A stretch of 64,000 nt of DNA from an uncultured Ruminococcus sp. (lineage in GTDB: Bacteria > Bacillota > Clostridia > Oscillospirales > Acutalibacteraceae), in contig CACZYC010000003.1 of NCBI GenBank assembly GCA_902785365.1, forward strand, positions 1 to 64,000. The letters run 5' to 3'. The translations under genes were made by a program, and so were the position numbers. Positions 8,948 through 17,951 of this stretch are shown here, piece after piece; the first letter of the stretch is position 1; each line of letters starts with the position of its first letter. The notes beneath the pieces were generated by a model, which was not told where the DNA came from, made no database searches, and saw only the letters and a program-made list of their open reading frames with translations.

Positions 8948-10609
8948 ATGCTTAATTCACTATATATCGAGAACATCGCTGTAATCGAAAAAACAGATAT
9001 AGAGCTATACCCCGGGCTGAATATACTAACGGGCGAGACCGGCGCGGGAAAAAGTATTGTAATTGACGCTATTAACGCGGTTATGGGACATCGTACCAGT
9101 AAGGAGATTATCCGTAACGGCGCTGATAACGCTACTGTTTTCGCTACTTTCAGCGATATCAATGAAATTGTAAAGAATAAATTACTTGAAAACGGCTATA
9201 CGCTTGAGGACGATGAACTTGTTATCAGCCGCACACTTTCACAGACAGGGAAGAACACCTGCAGAATAAACGGCAGACCCGCTAACGTCTCTTTTTTGCG
9301 TGAGCTCGGACTTAACCTTATAAACATTCACGGACAGCACGAGAGCTATGAGCTGTTTTCTCCGGACACGCACATTACATATATTGACAATCTCGCTGAT
9401 AATTCCGGGCTTTTGAAAGAGTATAAAGCTCGGTTTGATGAGTATAAAACACTTTCAAAAGAGTATGACGAGTTTATTAGAAGCGAAGAAAACAGAGAAC
9501 AGAGAATAGATTTGTTATCTTATCAGGTTAGCGAATTAGAAGAAGCCGACATCTCTCTTGGCGAGAGAGATGCTTTGTCTGACGAGAGACGTGTACTTAT
9601 GAACGCTGAGAAAATCACCTCCGCTCTGCACAAAGCTAAAGAACATCTTGACGGCAATAACGGCGCGGGAGCTGTTGATATCCTGGATGACGCTGTAACT
9701 TCTCTGCAAAAAGCCAGCGGCTTAAATCCTTCATTTGAATCTATTTTCAACCGCCTTAATGATTTGTATTACGAGGTTCAGGACGTTGGAAATGATATAT
9801 CGCTGGCAATAGACGAAAGCGAAGAAAATCCGTATAGACTTGAAGAAATCGAAGAAAGACTTGACTTGCTTAACAGACTTTCCCGAAAGTACGGAAAAAC
9901 CGAGGAGGATATGCTTGCTTTTCTTGACAACGCAAGAGCTGAATTGGTTAAGCTCCAAATGTTTGACGAGAACGCTAATGAATTAAGACAAAAGTGTTTA
10001 AACGCCAAGGATATGACTCAGAATGTTGCCGATAAACTGACAAAAAGCAGAAAGGATACGGCGCGCGACTTCGAAAACAGAGTAAAAAAAGAAATGAACT
10101 TTCTTGATATGCCGGGCGTTGAACTTGTAGTTTCTCATACTAAAACAGAACTGAAAGAGAATGGACAGGATCAGATAGAATTACTTATCTCCGCAAACCC
10201 GGGTGAAGCGCCTAAGCCTGTCGCTAAAATCGCTTCGGGAGGAGAGTTGTCCCGTATGATGCTGGCTATAAAAACTGTTCTGGCATCAACAGATGTTATC
10301 GATACTCTCATTTTTGATGAAGTGGATACGGGTGTTTCCGGATCCGCGGCGCAAAAAGTCGGGTTGAAGCTCAAAGAAGTTTCTGAATCCCGTCAAGTTA
10401 TTTGTGTAACTCATCAGGCTCAGATAGCGGCTCTCGCGGACAGTCATTTTCTTATTCAAAAGAATGTGCGCGGAGGAAGAACTTTTACTGAGATTAATCT
10501 TCTCGATACGAACGGCCGTCTGAGTGAACTTGCCCGAATTCTTGATGGTGTCAACGTTACCGATACGGCATTAGCTCACGCTCGAAAACTGATGGATTAT
10601 AATAATTAG
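8948..10609 (+). CDS. recN: DNA repair protein RecN
   Basis: SMC-like ATPase that gathers double-strand-break ends for recombination. The 553-aa length is normal. Walker A GETGAGKS is at 29-36, a long coiled-coil middle runs from about 150 to 370, and the ABC signature (ASGGELSRMMLA) and Walker B (LIFDEVDTGVSG) lie in the last quarter. ATG start with AGGGAAA upstream, 8 bp after argR. recJ follows after 11 bp. Confidence 0.96.
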   Translation: MLNSLYIENIAVIEKTDIELYPGLNILTGETGAGKSIVIDAINAVMGHRTSKEIIRNGADNATVFATFSDINEIVKNKLLENGYTLEDDELVISRTLSQTGKNTCRINGRPANVSFLRELGLNLINIHGQHESYELFSPDTHITYIDNLADNSGLLKEYKARFDEYKTLSKEYDEFIRSEENREQRIDLLSYQVSELEEADISLGERDALSDERRVLMNAEKITSALHKAKEHLDGNNGAGAVDILDDAVTSLQKASGLNPSFESIFNRLNDLYYEVQDVGNDISLAIDESEENPYRLEEIEERLDLLNRLSRKYGKTEEDMLAFLDNARAELVKLQMFDENANELRQKCLNAKDMTQNVADKLTKSRKDTARDFENRVKKEMNFLDMPGVELVVSHTKTELKENGQDQIELLISANPGEAPKPVAKIASGGELSRMMLAIKTVLASTDVIDTLIFDEVDTGVSGSAAQKVGLKLKEVSESRQVICVTHQAQIAALADSHFLIQKNVRGGRTFTEINLLDTNGRLSELARILDGVNVTDTALAHARKLMDYNN

Positions 10610-10620
10610 GATTGAAATAA

Positions 10621-12684
10621 ATGAAACAATGGTCAGTTGAAAAACTGAATAAGGATAACGCCAAGTACCTAGGCGAAAAATACGGATTATCTCCAATAGT
10701 ATCAGCTTTGCTGGATATCAGAGGTATTACCTCCGAGCACGATGTGCAAAATTTCCTTTATGAAAACAGCTCGATAGATAACCCGTTTGAGCTCAAAGAT
10801 ATGGATAAGGCAGTCGAGCGTATTGTTTCCGCTGTTGAAAACGGCGAAAAAATCTGTGTATACGGCGATTTTGACGCTGACGGAGTTACCGCAACGGCAC
10901 TATTATACTCTTATCTTGAAACTCTCGGCGCCAATGTTATGTATTATATACCTGACCGTGAAAGCGAAGGCTATGGTATTCACAAAAGCGCGCTGGACGT
11001 ATTAAGCTCGGACAATGTTGAATTGATTGTTTCTGTAGATACGGGTATTTCCGCCGTAGAGGAGATAAGTTACGCAAAAACTCTCGGGATTGATACGGTA
11101 GTTACTGACCATCACGTCCCGGGAGAAGCAAGCTTACCTGACGCATTTGCTGTGGTTAATCCTCATCGTGAGGACTGTGGCAGCAGATTTAAACAAATTT
11201 CGGGCGTAGGAGTTGCTTTTAAACTTGTCTGCGCTATTGAAGGCGAGTATGCCGACGTGGATATGCTCCTTGATAATTATTCAGACCTTGTTTGTATCGG
11301 TACAATCGGCGATATAGTTCCTCTTGTTGATGAAAACCGAGTGTTTGTCAAACGTGGTCTTGAAATAATCAACAACGGCGATCGCGCAGGTATTCGCGCT
11401 TTGATCGAGGTGTCGGGGTTAAAGGACAAGCAGGTTACCTCAGGAAGCGTCAGTTTTACGCTTGTACCCAGAATTAACGCTGTCGGCCGTCTTGGGCTTT
11501 CAAAGGACAGCGTCGCACTGTTATTGACTGAGAATTATGAAGAAGCGTTAGAGATTGCTCAGAAATTGTCCGATGATAATTCTCAGCGGCAAAAGATAGA
11601 AAAAGATATTTTATATCAAATTAATAAAACGATAGGAAAGAACCCTTCACTTGTTCAAGACAGAGTTATAGTTATTGACGGAGAAGGTTGGAAAAAAGGC
11701 GTAATCGGAATAGTTAGTTCCAGAATTAAAGAAATTTACGGGAAGCCTTGTATTATTATTTCTCGTGAAGGAAACGAAGCAAACGGCTCAGGCAGGTCTG
11801 TGGAAGGCTTTGACTTATGGTCTGCTGTTAATTCGTGCTCTGATATTCTAACCCACTTCGGCGGTCATACTATGGCTTGCGGATTAGGAATTGAATGTGA
11901 TGATATTGACACTTTCCGCAGACGTGTAAATGAGTACGCTGCAAATCTAGACGATATTCCTTACAATAAACTGAAAATCGACTGCAAGCTTAACCCTCAG
12001 TATGTTGATATCGATGTAGCGCGTGACCTTACCGCGCTTGCTCCTTTCGGAGCAGGTAATCAGACTCCTGTTTTTCAGCTGAGTAATCTGAGAGTCTCAG
12101 GTATTACCCCTATAAAAAATGACTCTCATTTAAGAATATCATTCTTTTTTAAGGGTAAATATATTAACGCGATAAAATTTAAGTGTTCTTCAAGAGAGTT
12201 TCCCTATAAAATCGGTGATATTGTAGATATTGCCGTTACTCTTGACATCAGTGAATATCACGGAAACGAAAACCTTTCAATTATTATCAAGGATATTAAG
12301 TTTTCCGATTTGGATTATACAGACTATATCTCAAGCAACAGGATTTTTGAAAGCTTTTGCAGGGGAGAGTTTGTCCCGTATAGTGCTCTTATTTCAATTT
12401 TACCCGACCGTTCTGACTTTGCCGTTGTATACAGAGCGCTAAAAAACGCAGACAATACTGATAATATTCCGTTAGATGTATTTACGCATAATCTTAACAG
12501 TGATATTACATACGGAAAAGTCAAAGTTATACTTGAAGCTATGAATGATTTAGGTCTGATAGCTTTCTATGAGGATACAAAAAAATGTTTGGTTAAATTG
12601 CTTAACGTAAATTCTAAAGTTAATCTTGAAGACGCTGAAATAATTAAAAGTTTAAAGGAGGTGTGTCAGAATGAGCAAGTATGA
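10621..12684 (+). CDS. recJ: single-stranded-DNA-specific exonuclease RecJ
   Basis: 5'-3' single-strand exonuclease of the DHH phosphoesterase superfamily, acting in recombination and mismatch repair. The 687-aa protein has DFDADG (83-88), the DHH motif (163-165), the DHHA1 region with GSGRS (about residues 392-396), and a C-terminal OB-like/extension region. It is shorter than Bacillus RecJ (about 786 aa) but has all core motifs. It overlaps rel by 14 bp, with a strong AAAGGAGGTG for rel inside its last codons. Confidence 0.95.
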   Translation: MKQWSVEKLNKDNAKYLGEKYGLSPIVSALLDIRGITSEHDVQNFLYENSSIDNPFELKDMDKAVERIVSAVENGEKICVYGDFDADGVTATALLYSYLETLGANVMYYIPDRESEGYGIHKSALDVLSSDNVELIVSVDTGISAVEEISYAKTLGIDTVVTDHHVPGEASLPDAFAVVNPHREDCGSRFKQISGVGVAFKLVCAIEGEYADVDMLLDNYSDLVCIGTIGDIVPLVDENRVFVKRGLEIINNGDRAGIRALIEVSGLKDKQVTSGSVSFTLVPRINAVGRLGLSKDSVALLLTENYEEALEIAQKLSDDNSQRQKIEKDILYQINKTIGKNPSLVQDRVIVIDGEGWKKGVIGIVSSRIKEIYGKPCIIISREGNEANGSGRSVEGFDLWSAVNSCSDILTHFGGHTMACGLGIECDDIDTFRRRVNEYAANLDDIPYNKLKIDCKLNPQYVDIDVARDLTALAPFGAGNQTPVFQLSNLRVSGITPIKNDSHLRISFFFKGKYINAIKFKCSSREFPYKIGDIVDIAVTLDISEYHGNENLSIIIKDIKFSDLDYTDYISSNRIFESFCRGEFVPYSALISILPDRSDFAVVYRALKNADNTDNIPLDVFTHNLNSDITYGKVKVILEAMNDLGLIAFYEDTKKCLVKLLNVNSKVNLEDAEIIKSLKEVCQNEQV

Positions 12685-14878
12685 TGATGTTGTTCATTAT
12701 CAGGACTTTGATGAACTGATGGAAATTATCAGGAAAAGCAACAATAATTACGACGTCAAAAAAATCCAGAAGGCATATAATATTGCCGAAAAAGCTCACG
12801 GTGACCAGCGACGTATTTCCGGTATACCATTTATTCTTCATCCTACCTCGGTAGCGTGTATTATTGCCGGCTGGGGTATGGACACCGACTGCATTCTGGC
12901 AGCTCTTTTACATGATGTTGTCGAGGACACCGACTATACAACTGAGTTTATTCGCAAAGAATTCAGCAAGGACGTCGCGAATATAGTTGACGGTGTTACA
13001 AAAATTTCAAAGATTAAGCTTTACAGCCGTGAAGAACAACAGGCTGAAAATGTCAGGAAAATGCTCATAGCAATGTCTAACGATATTCGTGTTATTATCG
13101 TTAAGCTTGCCGACCGCCTTCACAATATGCGTACAATCGAGTGTATGCCAGAGCAGAAACGACGTGATAAATCCCGCGAGAATATGGAGGTTTTTGCGCC
13201 GATAGCTCACCGCTTAGGTATGACCGCGGTAAAAGAAGAACTGGAAGACTTGTCTCTCAGGTATCTTGATCCCGTTGCGTATAGTGAAATTGAACACGCT
13301 TTGTTGCTCAAGGAGGGTGAAAGAGATAAGTTCATCGAGCGTAAGAAAAAGGAAATCGTAAAAGCCTCAAAAATGAATCACAATAAGATTTCCGTTTACG
13401 GCAGAGTTAAGAGTATAAACAGTATCTATCGCAAGACATATCTCAGAAATAAAACAATTGACCAGATTTATGATTTCTTTGCTTTGAGAATAATTGTTGA
13501 CGAAATAAAGGATTGTTACAACATCCTCGGCGTTATCCACGATTTGTATACACCTATTCCTAACAGATTCAAAGATTATATTTCCACTCCCAAACCTAAT
13601 ATGTATCAGTCGCTTCATACCACTGTTATTGATAACGAAGGTATACCGTTTGAGGTTCAAATCAGAACGTGGGAAATGCACAACACTGCCGAGAACGGAA
13701 TCGCCGCGCACTGGAAGTATAAGCTCGGCTTTACAAAAATCCTCAATAATAAGAAGGCTCGTGAGCTTGACGAGAACATCAACAGAATCAAGGATATTCT
13801 TGCGGCTCAGATTGATACTGACGATAATACCGATATTATCAGAAATATTCGTAATGACTTTGCTCAGCGAGAAGTATATGTATTTTCTCCTAAAGGCGAT
13901 GTATTCAATCTTCCTGAGGGTGCTACTGTTATCGACTTAGCCTACCTGATTCATACCGAAGTCGGCAATCATATGGTAGGCGCCAAAGTCGACAAGCGTA
14001 TTGTTCCCATTGATTATAAGCTCAATACCGGAGAAATTTGTGAAATCCTTACTCAGAAGGACAGCCACCCCAGACGTGACTGGATTGAAATTTGTAAAAC
14101 CTCGTCTGCACGTTCCAAAATCAGACAATGGTTTAAACGTGAAAAGCGCGATGAGAATATAATCGAAGGCAAAACTATGCTTGAGCGTGAGCTTAGGCAC
14201 AGCAATATTGTGCTTGACGACGAACAGCTTGAGGAATTGCTCAAGTTTATGTTGAAGAAAAACAAGTTTAATACCGTTGAGGATTTATATGCGTCAATTG
14301 GTTACGGAGGTATACAGCTATGGAAGGTTATGCCTCGTATCCGTGAGGAGTATAACGCTAAGTTCAAAGACGAGGATGAAGCACCCGCCTCTATTTCTCA
14401 TAAACCGAAAAACAGACAGAGCAGCATAAAATCAGGCGTTGTTGTCGAAGGTATGGAGGACTGCCTGATTAAGTTTTCACATTGCTGTAATCCGCTTCCG
14501 GGTGATGAGATAATTGGATATATCACCAGGGGCTTCGGCGTTTCTATACACAAGCGCAATTGTCCCAATATTCCCGTTGATATCTCGAAGGCGGAAGAGC
14601 CTGAGCGTTACGTGAATGTGCGATGGGAAGATGAGGTTCAGGACAGCTTCCATTCTACATTGGAAATTATCTGCGTGGACAGAACAGGTCTTCTTGCCGA
14701 TGTTACTATTGCTTTGTCATCAATGAGGATTTTTATTCACACATTGAATTCCCGACAGATTAACAACGGTCAGGCTATTGTTACCGCAACAATTGAGGTT
14801 CAGAATCGTGAACATCTTGATACTGTTATCAAACGTCTTGAGGCTATCAGGGATGTAATTTCAATAAGAAGATTTTAG
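12671..14878 (+). CDS. rel: bifunctional (p)ppGpp synthetase/hydrolase Rel
   Basis: Makes and degrades the stringent-response alarmone (p)ppGpp on sensing uncharged tRNA at the ribosome. The 735-aa protein shows the full Rel layout: hydrolase domain with the HD pair at 81-82 (ALLHDVVEDT), synthetase domain with KPNMYQSLHTTV and EVQIRTWEMH, a TGS domain near 390-450, a zinc-finger/helical part with HCCNPLPGDEI, and an ACT domain at the C terminus. Intact motifs in both catalytic domains predict a bifunctional enzyme rather than a monofunctional RelA. An AAAGGAGGTG site 9-10 nt before the ATG suggests efficient translation. dtd follows at 10 bp, a widespread rel-dtd pairing. Confidence 0.96.
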   Translation: MSKYDDVVHYQDFDELMEIIRKSNNNYDVKKIQKAYNIAEKAHGDQRRISGIPFILHPTSVACIIAGWGMDTDCILAALLHDVVEDTDYTTEFIRKEFSKDVANIVDGVTKISKIKLYSREEQQAENVRKMLIAMSNDIRVIIVKLADRLHNMRTIECMPEQKRRDKSRENMEVFAPIAHRLGMTAVKEELEDLSLRYLDPVAYSEIEHALLLKEGERDKFIERKKKEIVKASKMNHNKISVYGRVKSINSIYRKTYLRNKTIDQIYDFFALRIIVDEIKDCYNILGVIHDLYTPIPNRFKDYISTPKPNMYQSLHTTVIDNEGIPFEVQIRTWEMHNTAENGIAAHWKYKLGFTKILNNKKARELDENINRIKDILAAQIDTDDNTDIIRNIRNDFAQREVYVFSPKGDVFNLPEGATVIDLAYLIHTEVGNHMVGAKVDKRIVPIDYKLNTGEICEILTQKDSHPRRDWIEICKTSSARSKIRQWFKREKRDENIIEGKTMLERELRHSNIVLDDEQLEELLKFMLKKNKFNTVEDLYASIGYGGIQLWKVMPRIREEYNAKFKDEDEAPASISHKPKNRQSSIKSGVVVEGMEDCLIKFSHCCNPLPGDEIIGYITRGFGVSIHKRNCPNIPVDISKAEEPERYVNVRWEDEVQDSFHSTLEIICVDRTGLLADVTIALSSMRIFIHTLNSRQINNGQAIVTATIEVQNREHLDTVIKRLEAIRDVISIRRF

Positions 14879-14888
14879 CGAGGAATAT

Positions 14889-15338
14889 ATGAGAGTAGTT
14901 TTACAGCTTGTAAATAACAGCAGTGTAGATATAAACGACAAGACTGTCGCGTCAATCGAAAAAGGCTTTCTATTGCTGCTGGGAGTAAAAAACGGTGACA
15001 CTGAAGCCGACGCTGTCAAACTCGCGAAGAAAATTTCAGTACTGAGGATTTTTACCGACGAGAACGACAAAATGAATCTTTCATTAAGCGATGTAGGCGG
15101 CACTGTGATTGTTGTATCAAATTTTACCTTGTACGCTGATTGTTCGCACGGCAGACGTCCAAGCTTTATAAATGCAGCTCGTCCTGAGGTTTCCGAGCCT
15201 TTATATGAGTTTTTTTGTAACGAAATGCGTAAAAACGGAGTCGATGTTCAAACGGGAGAATTCGGTGCTGATATGCAGGTGAATCTCTGTAATGACGGAC
15301 CAATAACGCTTGTAATCGATTCGGAGGACTTAAAATGA
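14889..15338 (+). CDS. dtd: D-aminoacyl-tRNA deacylase
   Basis: Hydrolyses D-amino acids mis-attached to tRNA, protecting translation. The 149-aa protein has both family motifs: SxFTL (here SNFTLYADC) and the C-terminal NDGPITLVIDS, which form the active site across the dimer. The residue after Ser is Asn where many homologues have Gln; I treat this as a normal variant. It follows rel by 10 bp (GAGGAATAT upstream) and overlaps the next gene by 4 bp. Confidence 0.94.
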   Translation: MRVVLQLVNNSSVDINDKTVASIEKGFLLLLGVKNGDTEADAVKLAKKISVLRIFTDENDKMNLSLSDVGGTVIVVSNFTLYADCSHGRRPSFINAARPEVSEPLYEFFCNEMRKNGVDVQTGEFGADMQVNLCNDGPITLVIDSEDLK

Positions 15339-15967
15339 TAGATATTAAATGTGTAACTGTCGGTCCTGTAATAACAAATTGTTTTCTTCTGACAGATGAA
15401 GCTACAAAAGAAATGGCTGTTGTTGATCCAGGGGATAAGAGTGATGCACTTATAAACGAAATTAACGCTTCCAAGGGTAAATTAAAATATGTTATTCTTA
15501 CTCACGGGCATTATGACCATATTGGATACGCAAAACAACTGGCGGATATGTTTCACGCAAAAATTATATGCGGAAAGAATACAAATAAGTTTTTATGCGA
15601 TAATTTTTTGAATCATTCCGCATATCACCCCGATATCCCTGATATTCAGCCGTTCAACGGTGATATACTGCTCAGTGACGGTGATACTTTTAGTCTCGGT
15701 GAAACTAAATTTAAGTATAAATATACTCCCGGTCACACAATTGACTCCGGTTGTTATATTTTTGATGACAATATTATAGCGGGGGATACTCTTTTTCGGG
15801 ATAGCTACGGCAGGACTGACTTGCCGACAGGCGACGACACTCAAATGATTGAATCCATACGCAGATTAAAAAATCTTGAAGGGGATTATAATGTATTTCC
15901 GGGACATGGTTATATGACAACTCTTGAACGTGAGAGAAAACATAATCCGTTAATGAGCAGGGTTTAA
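15335..15967 (+). CDS. MBL-fold metal-dependent hydrolase, glyoxalase-II-like
   Basis: Metallo-beta-lactamase-fold hydrolase of the YqgX/glyoxalase II-like group. The metal-binding THGHYDHIG motif lies near residues 55-63, with further ligands in TPGHT (about 131) and a late PGHG. The 210-aa length is that of the short single-domain members that lack the C-terminal helical domain of true glyoxalase II. The substrate is unknown, with thioester hydrolysis a guess from the family. The ATG overlaps dtd by 4 bp, and hemZ follows after 1 bp. Confidence 0.9.
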   Translation: MIDIKCVTVGPVITNCFLLTDEATKEMAVVDPGDKSDALINEINASKGKLKYVILTHGHYDHIGYAKQLADMFHAKIICGKNTNKFLCDNFLNHSAYHPDIPDIQPFNGDILLSDGDTFSLGETKFKYKYTPGHTIDSGCYIFDDNIIAGDTLFRDSYGRTDLPTGDDTQMIESIRRLKNLEGDYNVFPGHGYMTTLERERKHNPLMSRV

Positions 15968-15968
15968 T

Positions 15969-17405
15969 ATGAATTTATATATTAATCATGCTTTTCATTA
16001 TGAACTCGAAAATCTTACAAGGCTTTTTTACCCGAACGAAAAGATAACTGTTATAAAAAATTCCGACGTTTTCGATGAACCCTACATAAAAGCTTTCAGA
16101 AATGATAGTCTCTTTGTAGAAGTGAAATGTGGTGATTTTTGTGAGAGCTCTTCAGCTTCGGTTTCTGATGATGTTGAAGACGAGCGTATGCTTTGTGAGC
16201 TTTTGTACAAAATTCTCTGCAAACTTACTGATGTTACGCCTCCTTGGGGAATGATTACAGGCGTCAGACCTGTAAAACTCTATCGTAATTTGATTAATTC
16301 ATTCGGCAAGGATTATGCTGACATTTATTTCAGAGAAAAGCTTTTTGTAAATAATGAAAAGTTAACTCTTACCCAAACAACTGAAAAGATAGAGAAGAAG
16401 TTTATTGACTTATCTAAGAAAGACTCATTCAGTTTGTATATTGCTATACCGTTTTGTCCTACGCGTTGTTACTATTGTTCTTTTGTTCAAAGCTCAATAG
16501 AACGCTCCAGGCACCTTGTAGAACCTTATGTGGAGCTTTTATGCGAGGAAATAAAACATACGGCAAAGATTGCGTCAGATTTAAACTTGCGACTTGAAAC
16601 AGTCTATATGGGCGGAGGAACACCCACAACTCTTTCACCTGAACAAATGAACAAGGTTTTATCTGTAATAAATAACAGCTTTGATATGACTGCTTGTCGG
16701 GAGTTTACTGTAGAAGCAGGTAGACCTGACACAATTACTTTAGATAAACTTAATTCTATTTTAGAAAATAAAGTTGATAGAATTTCAATAAATCCGCAAA
16801 CGTTAAACAACAGCGTCCTTGAAGCTATAGGTAGACGTCATACTGCAGAACAAACTATCGAAGCTTTTGAGCTTGCAAGAAAAGTCGGGTTTAATAACAT
16901 TAACACTGACTTGATCGCGGGACTTCCGACAGATACATTAAATAGCTTTAAGTCCACGCTTAACAGGATAATTGAACTTAATCCCGAATGTATTACTATT
17001 CATACTTTGTCTATGAAACGAAGCGCGTCGCTTACTCAGAACGGTTCAACTATCAACCGCGAGGACGCTGTAAGAACCGCTGAAATGTTATCTTTTTCAA
17101 ACGACGTTCTGGCGCTTAACGACTATTTGCCGTATTATTTATACCGTCAGAGCAGAATGATTGGAAACCTTGAAAATACCGGCTGGTCAAAAAAAGGATT
17201 TGAAAGCTTGTATAATATCTTTGTTATGGATGAAACTCACACAATTCTCGGTTGCGGAGCCGGCGCTGTAACTAAACTAAAGCGCTATGGCGATACTTAT
17301 TTGGAGCGTATATTCAACTTTAAATACGCGTATGAATACATTGACAGATTTGATGAAATCCTTACCAGGAAGAAATCTATCTGTACATTTTACGACAATT
17401 GCTGA
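15969..17405 (+). CDS. hemZ: coproporphyrinogen dehydrogenase HemZ (radical SAM)
   Basis: Radical-SAM enzyme of the HemN/HemZ family, assigned to oxygen-independent coproporphyrinogen III oxidation or a related heme-linked reaction. The cluster motif is Cys163-x3-Cys167-x2-Cys170 (CPTRCYYC), with MGGGTPTTL following. An N-terminal extension of about 155 residues before the radical-SAM domain is typical of HemZ rather than HemN or HemW. No other heme genes are near, so the real substrate is uncertain. The ATG lies 1 bp after the hydrolase stop. It closes the first long operon, and a consensus promoter begins right after its stop. Confidence 0.88.
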   Translation: MNLYINHAFHYELENLTRLFYPNEKITVIKNSDVFDEPYIKAFRNDSLFVEVKCGDFCESSSASVSDDVEDERMLCELLYKILCKLTDVTPPWGMITGVRPVKLYRNLINSFGKDYADIYFREKLFVNNEKLTLTQTTEKIEKKFIDLSKKDSFSLYIAIPFCPTRCYYCSFVQSSIERSRHLVEPYVELLCEEIKHTAKIASDLNLRLETVYMGGGTPTTLSPEQMNKVLSVINNSFDMTACREFTVEAGRPDTITLDKLNSILENKVDRISINPQTLNNSVLEAIGRRHTAEQTIEAFELARKVGFNNINTDLIAGLPTDTLNSFKSTLNRIIELNPECITIHTLSMKRSASLTQNGSTINREDAVRTAEMLSFSNDVLALNDYLPYYLYRQSRMIGNLENTGWSKKGFESLYNIFVMDETHTILGCGAGAVTKLKRYGDTYLERIFNFKYAYEYIDRFDEILTRKKSICTFYDNC

Positions 17406-17434
17406 TTGATATTTTATTATCATGATGATATAAT
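17406..17434 (+). promoter_or_regulatory. consensus-like SigA promoter
   Basis: TTGATA at 17406-17411, a 17-bp spacer and a perfect TATAAT at 17429-17434. The spacer holds a short palindrome (TATCAT-G-ATGATA, 17418-17430) that runs into the -10. It should drive the zinc-ribbon gene and probably the flippase, mazG and hup behind it. Confidence 0.75.
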
Positions 17435-17465
17435 TATCTAAAATTTACGAAAGGAAGTTATCACT

Positions 17466-17936
17466 ATGGCAATTTTTGACGATGTAGTAGTTAACGCAAA
17501 AACAGCTGCTTCGGCAGTATCAAAAAAGGCGGGGGAGCTTTATGATTTAAGCAAACTCCGCATTACACTTGCAAGCCTTCGTTCTGAGCTTAACAAGCTG
17601 TATCAGACTTTGGGAGAAGCTGTTTATAATGAATCAGCGGCGGAGGAAGTTGAGGCAATTAAATTAGAGATTTCCGAAACAAAAAAGAATATTCTTGAGG
17701 TAGAGAAAATTTTACTTGCTTCAAGAAGCACCGTTAAGTGCCCGCGGTGCGGACAGAAGCTCAACAAAAACGCTGCTTACTGCTATGTTTGCGGAGCTGA
17801 AATCCCTAAGGAGCCTAAGCCTGCTTGCGTTAAATGCGGCGCGGAGTTAATTGACGGCGCGGCTTTCTGCTATAAATGCGGAGCAAAAGCTGAGAATAAA
17901 GCTGAAGAAAAGCCCGAAGAAAAAACTGAAGAGTAA
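17466..17936 (+). CDS. double zinc-ribbon protein with helical N terminus
   Basis: A 156-aa protein of unknown function. The first 75 residues are alpha-helical and coiled-coil-like with no membrane segment. Two treble-clef-like zinc ribbons follow, each with two CxxC pairs (CPRCG...CYVCG near 90-110 and CVKCG...CYKCG near 118-137). The tail is a Glu/Lys-rich low-complexity segment. Start ATG has AAAGGAAG upstream and its own strong promoter. It resembles the many zinc-ribbon/zinc-finger proteins annotated as hypothetical in Clostridia, and I cannot assign a role. Its position before a SpoVB-like flippase is 15 bp apart. Confidence 0.85.
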   Translation: MAIFDDVVVNAKTAASAVSKKAGELYDLSKLRITLASLRSELNKLYQTLGEAVYNESAAEEVEAIKLEISETKKNILEVEKILLASRSTVKCPRCGQKLNKNAAYCYVCGAEIPKEPKPACVKCGAELIDGAAFCYKCGAKAENKAEEKPEEKTEE

Positions 17937-17951
17937 CACAGGTGATTTAGC

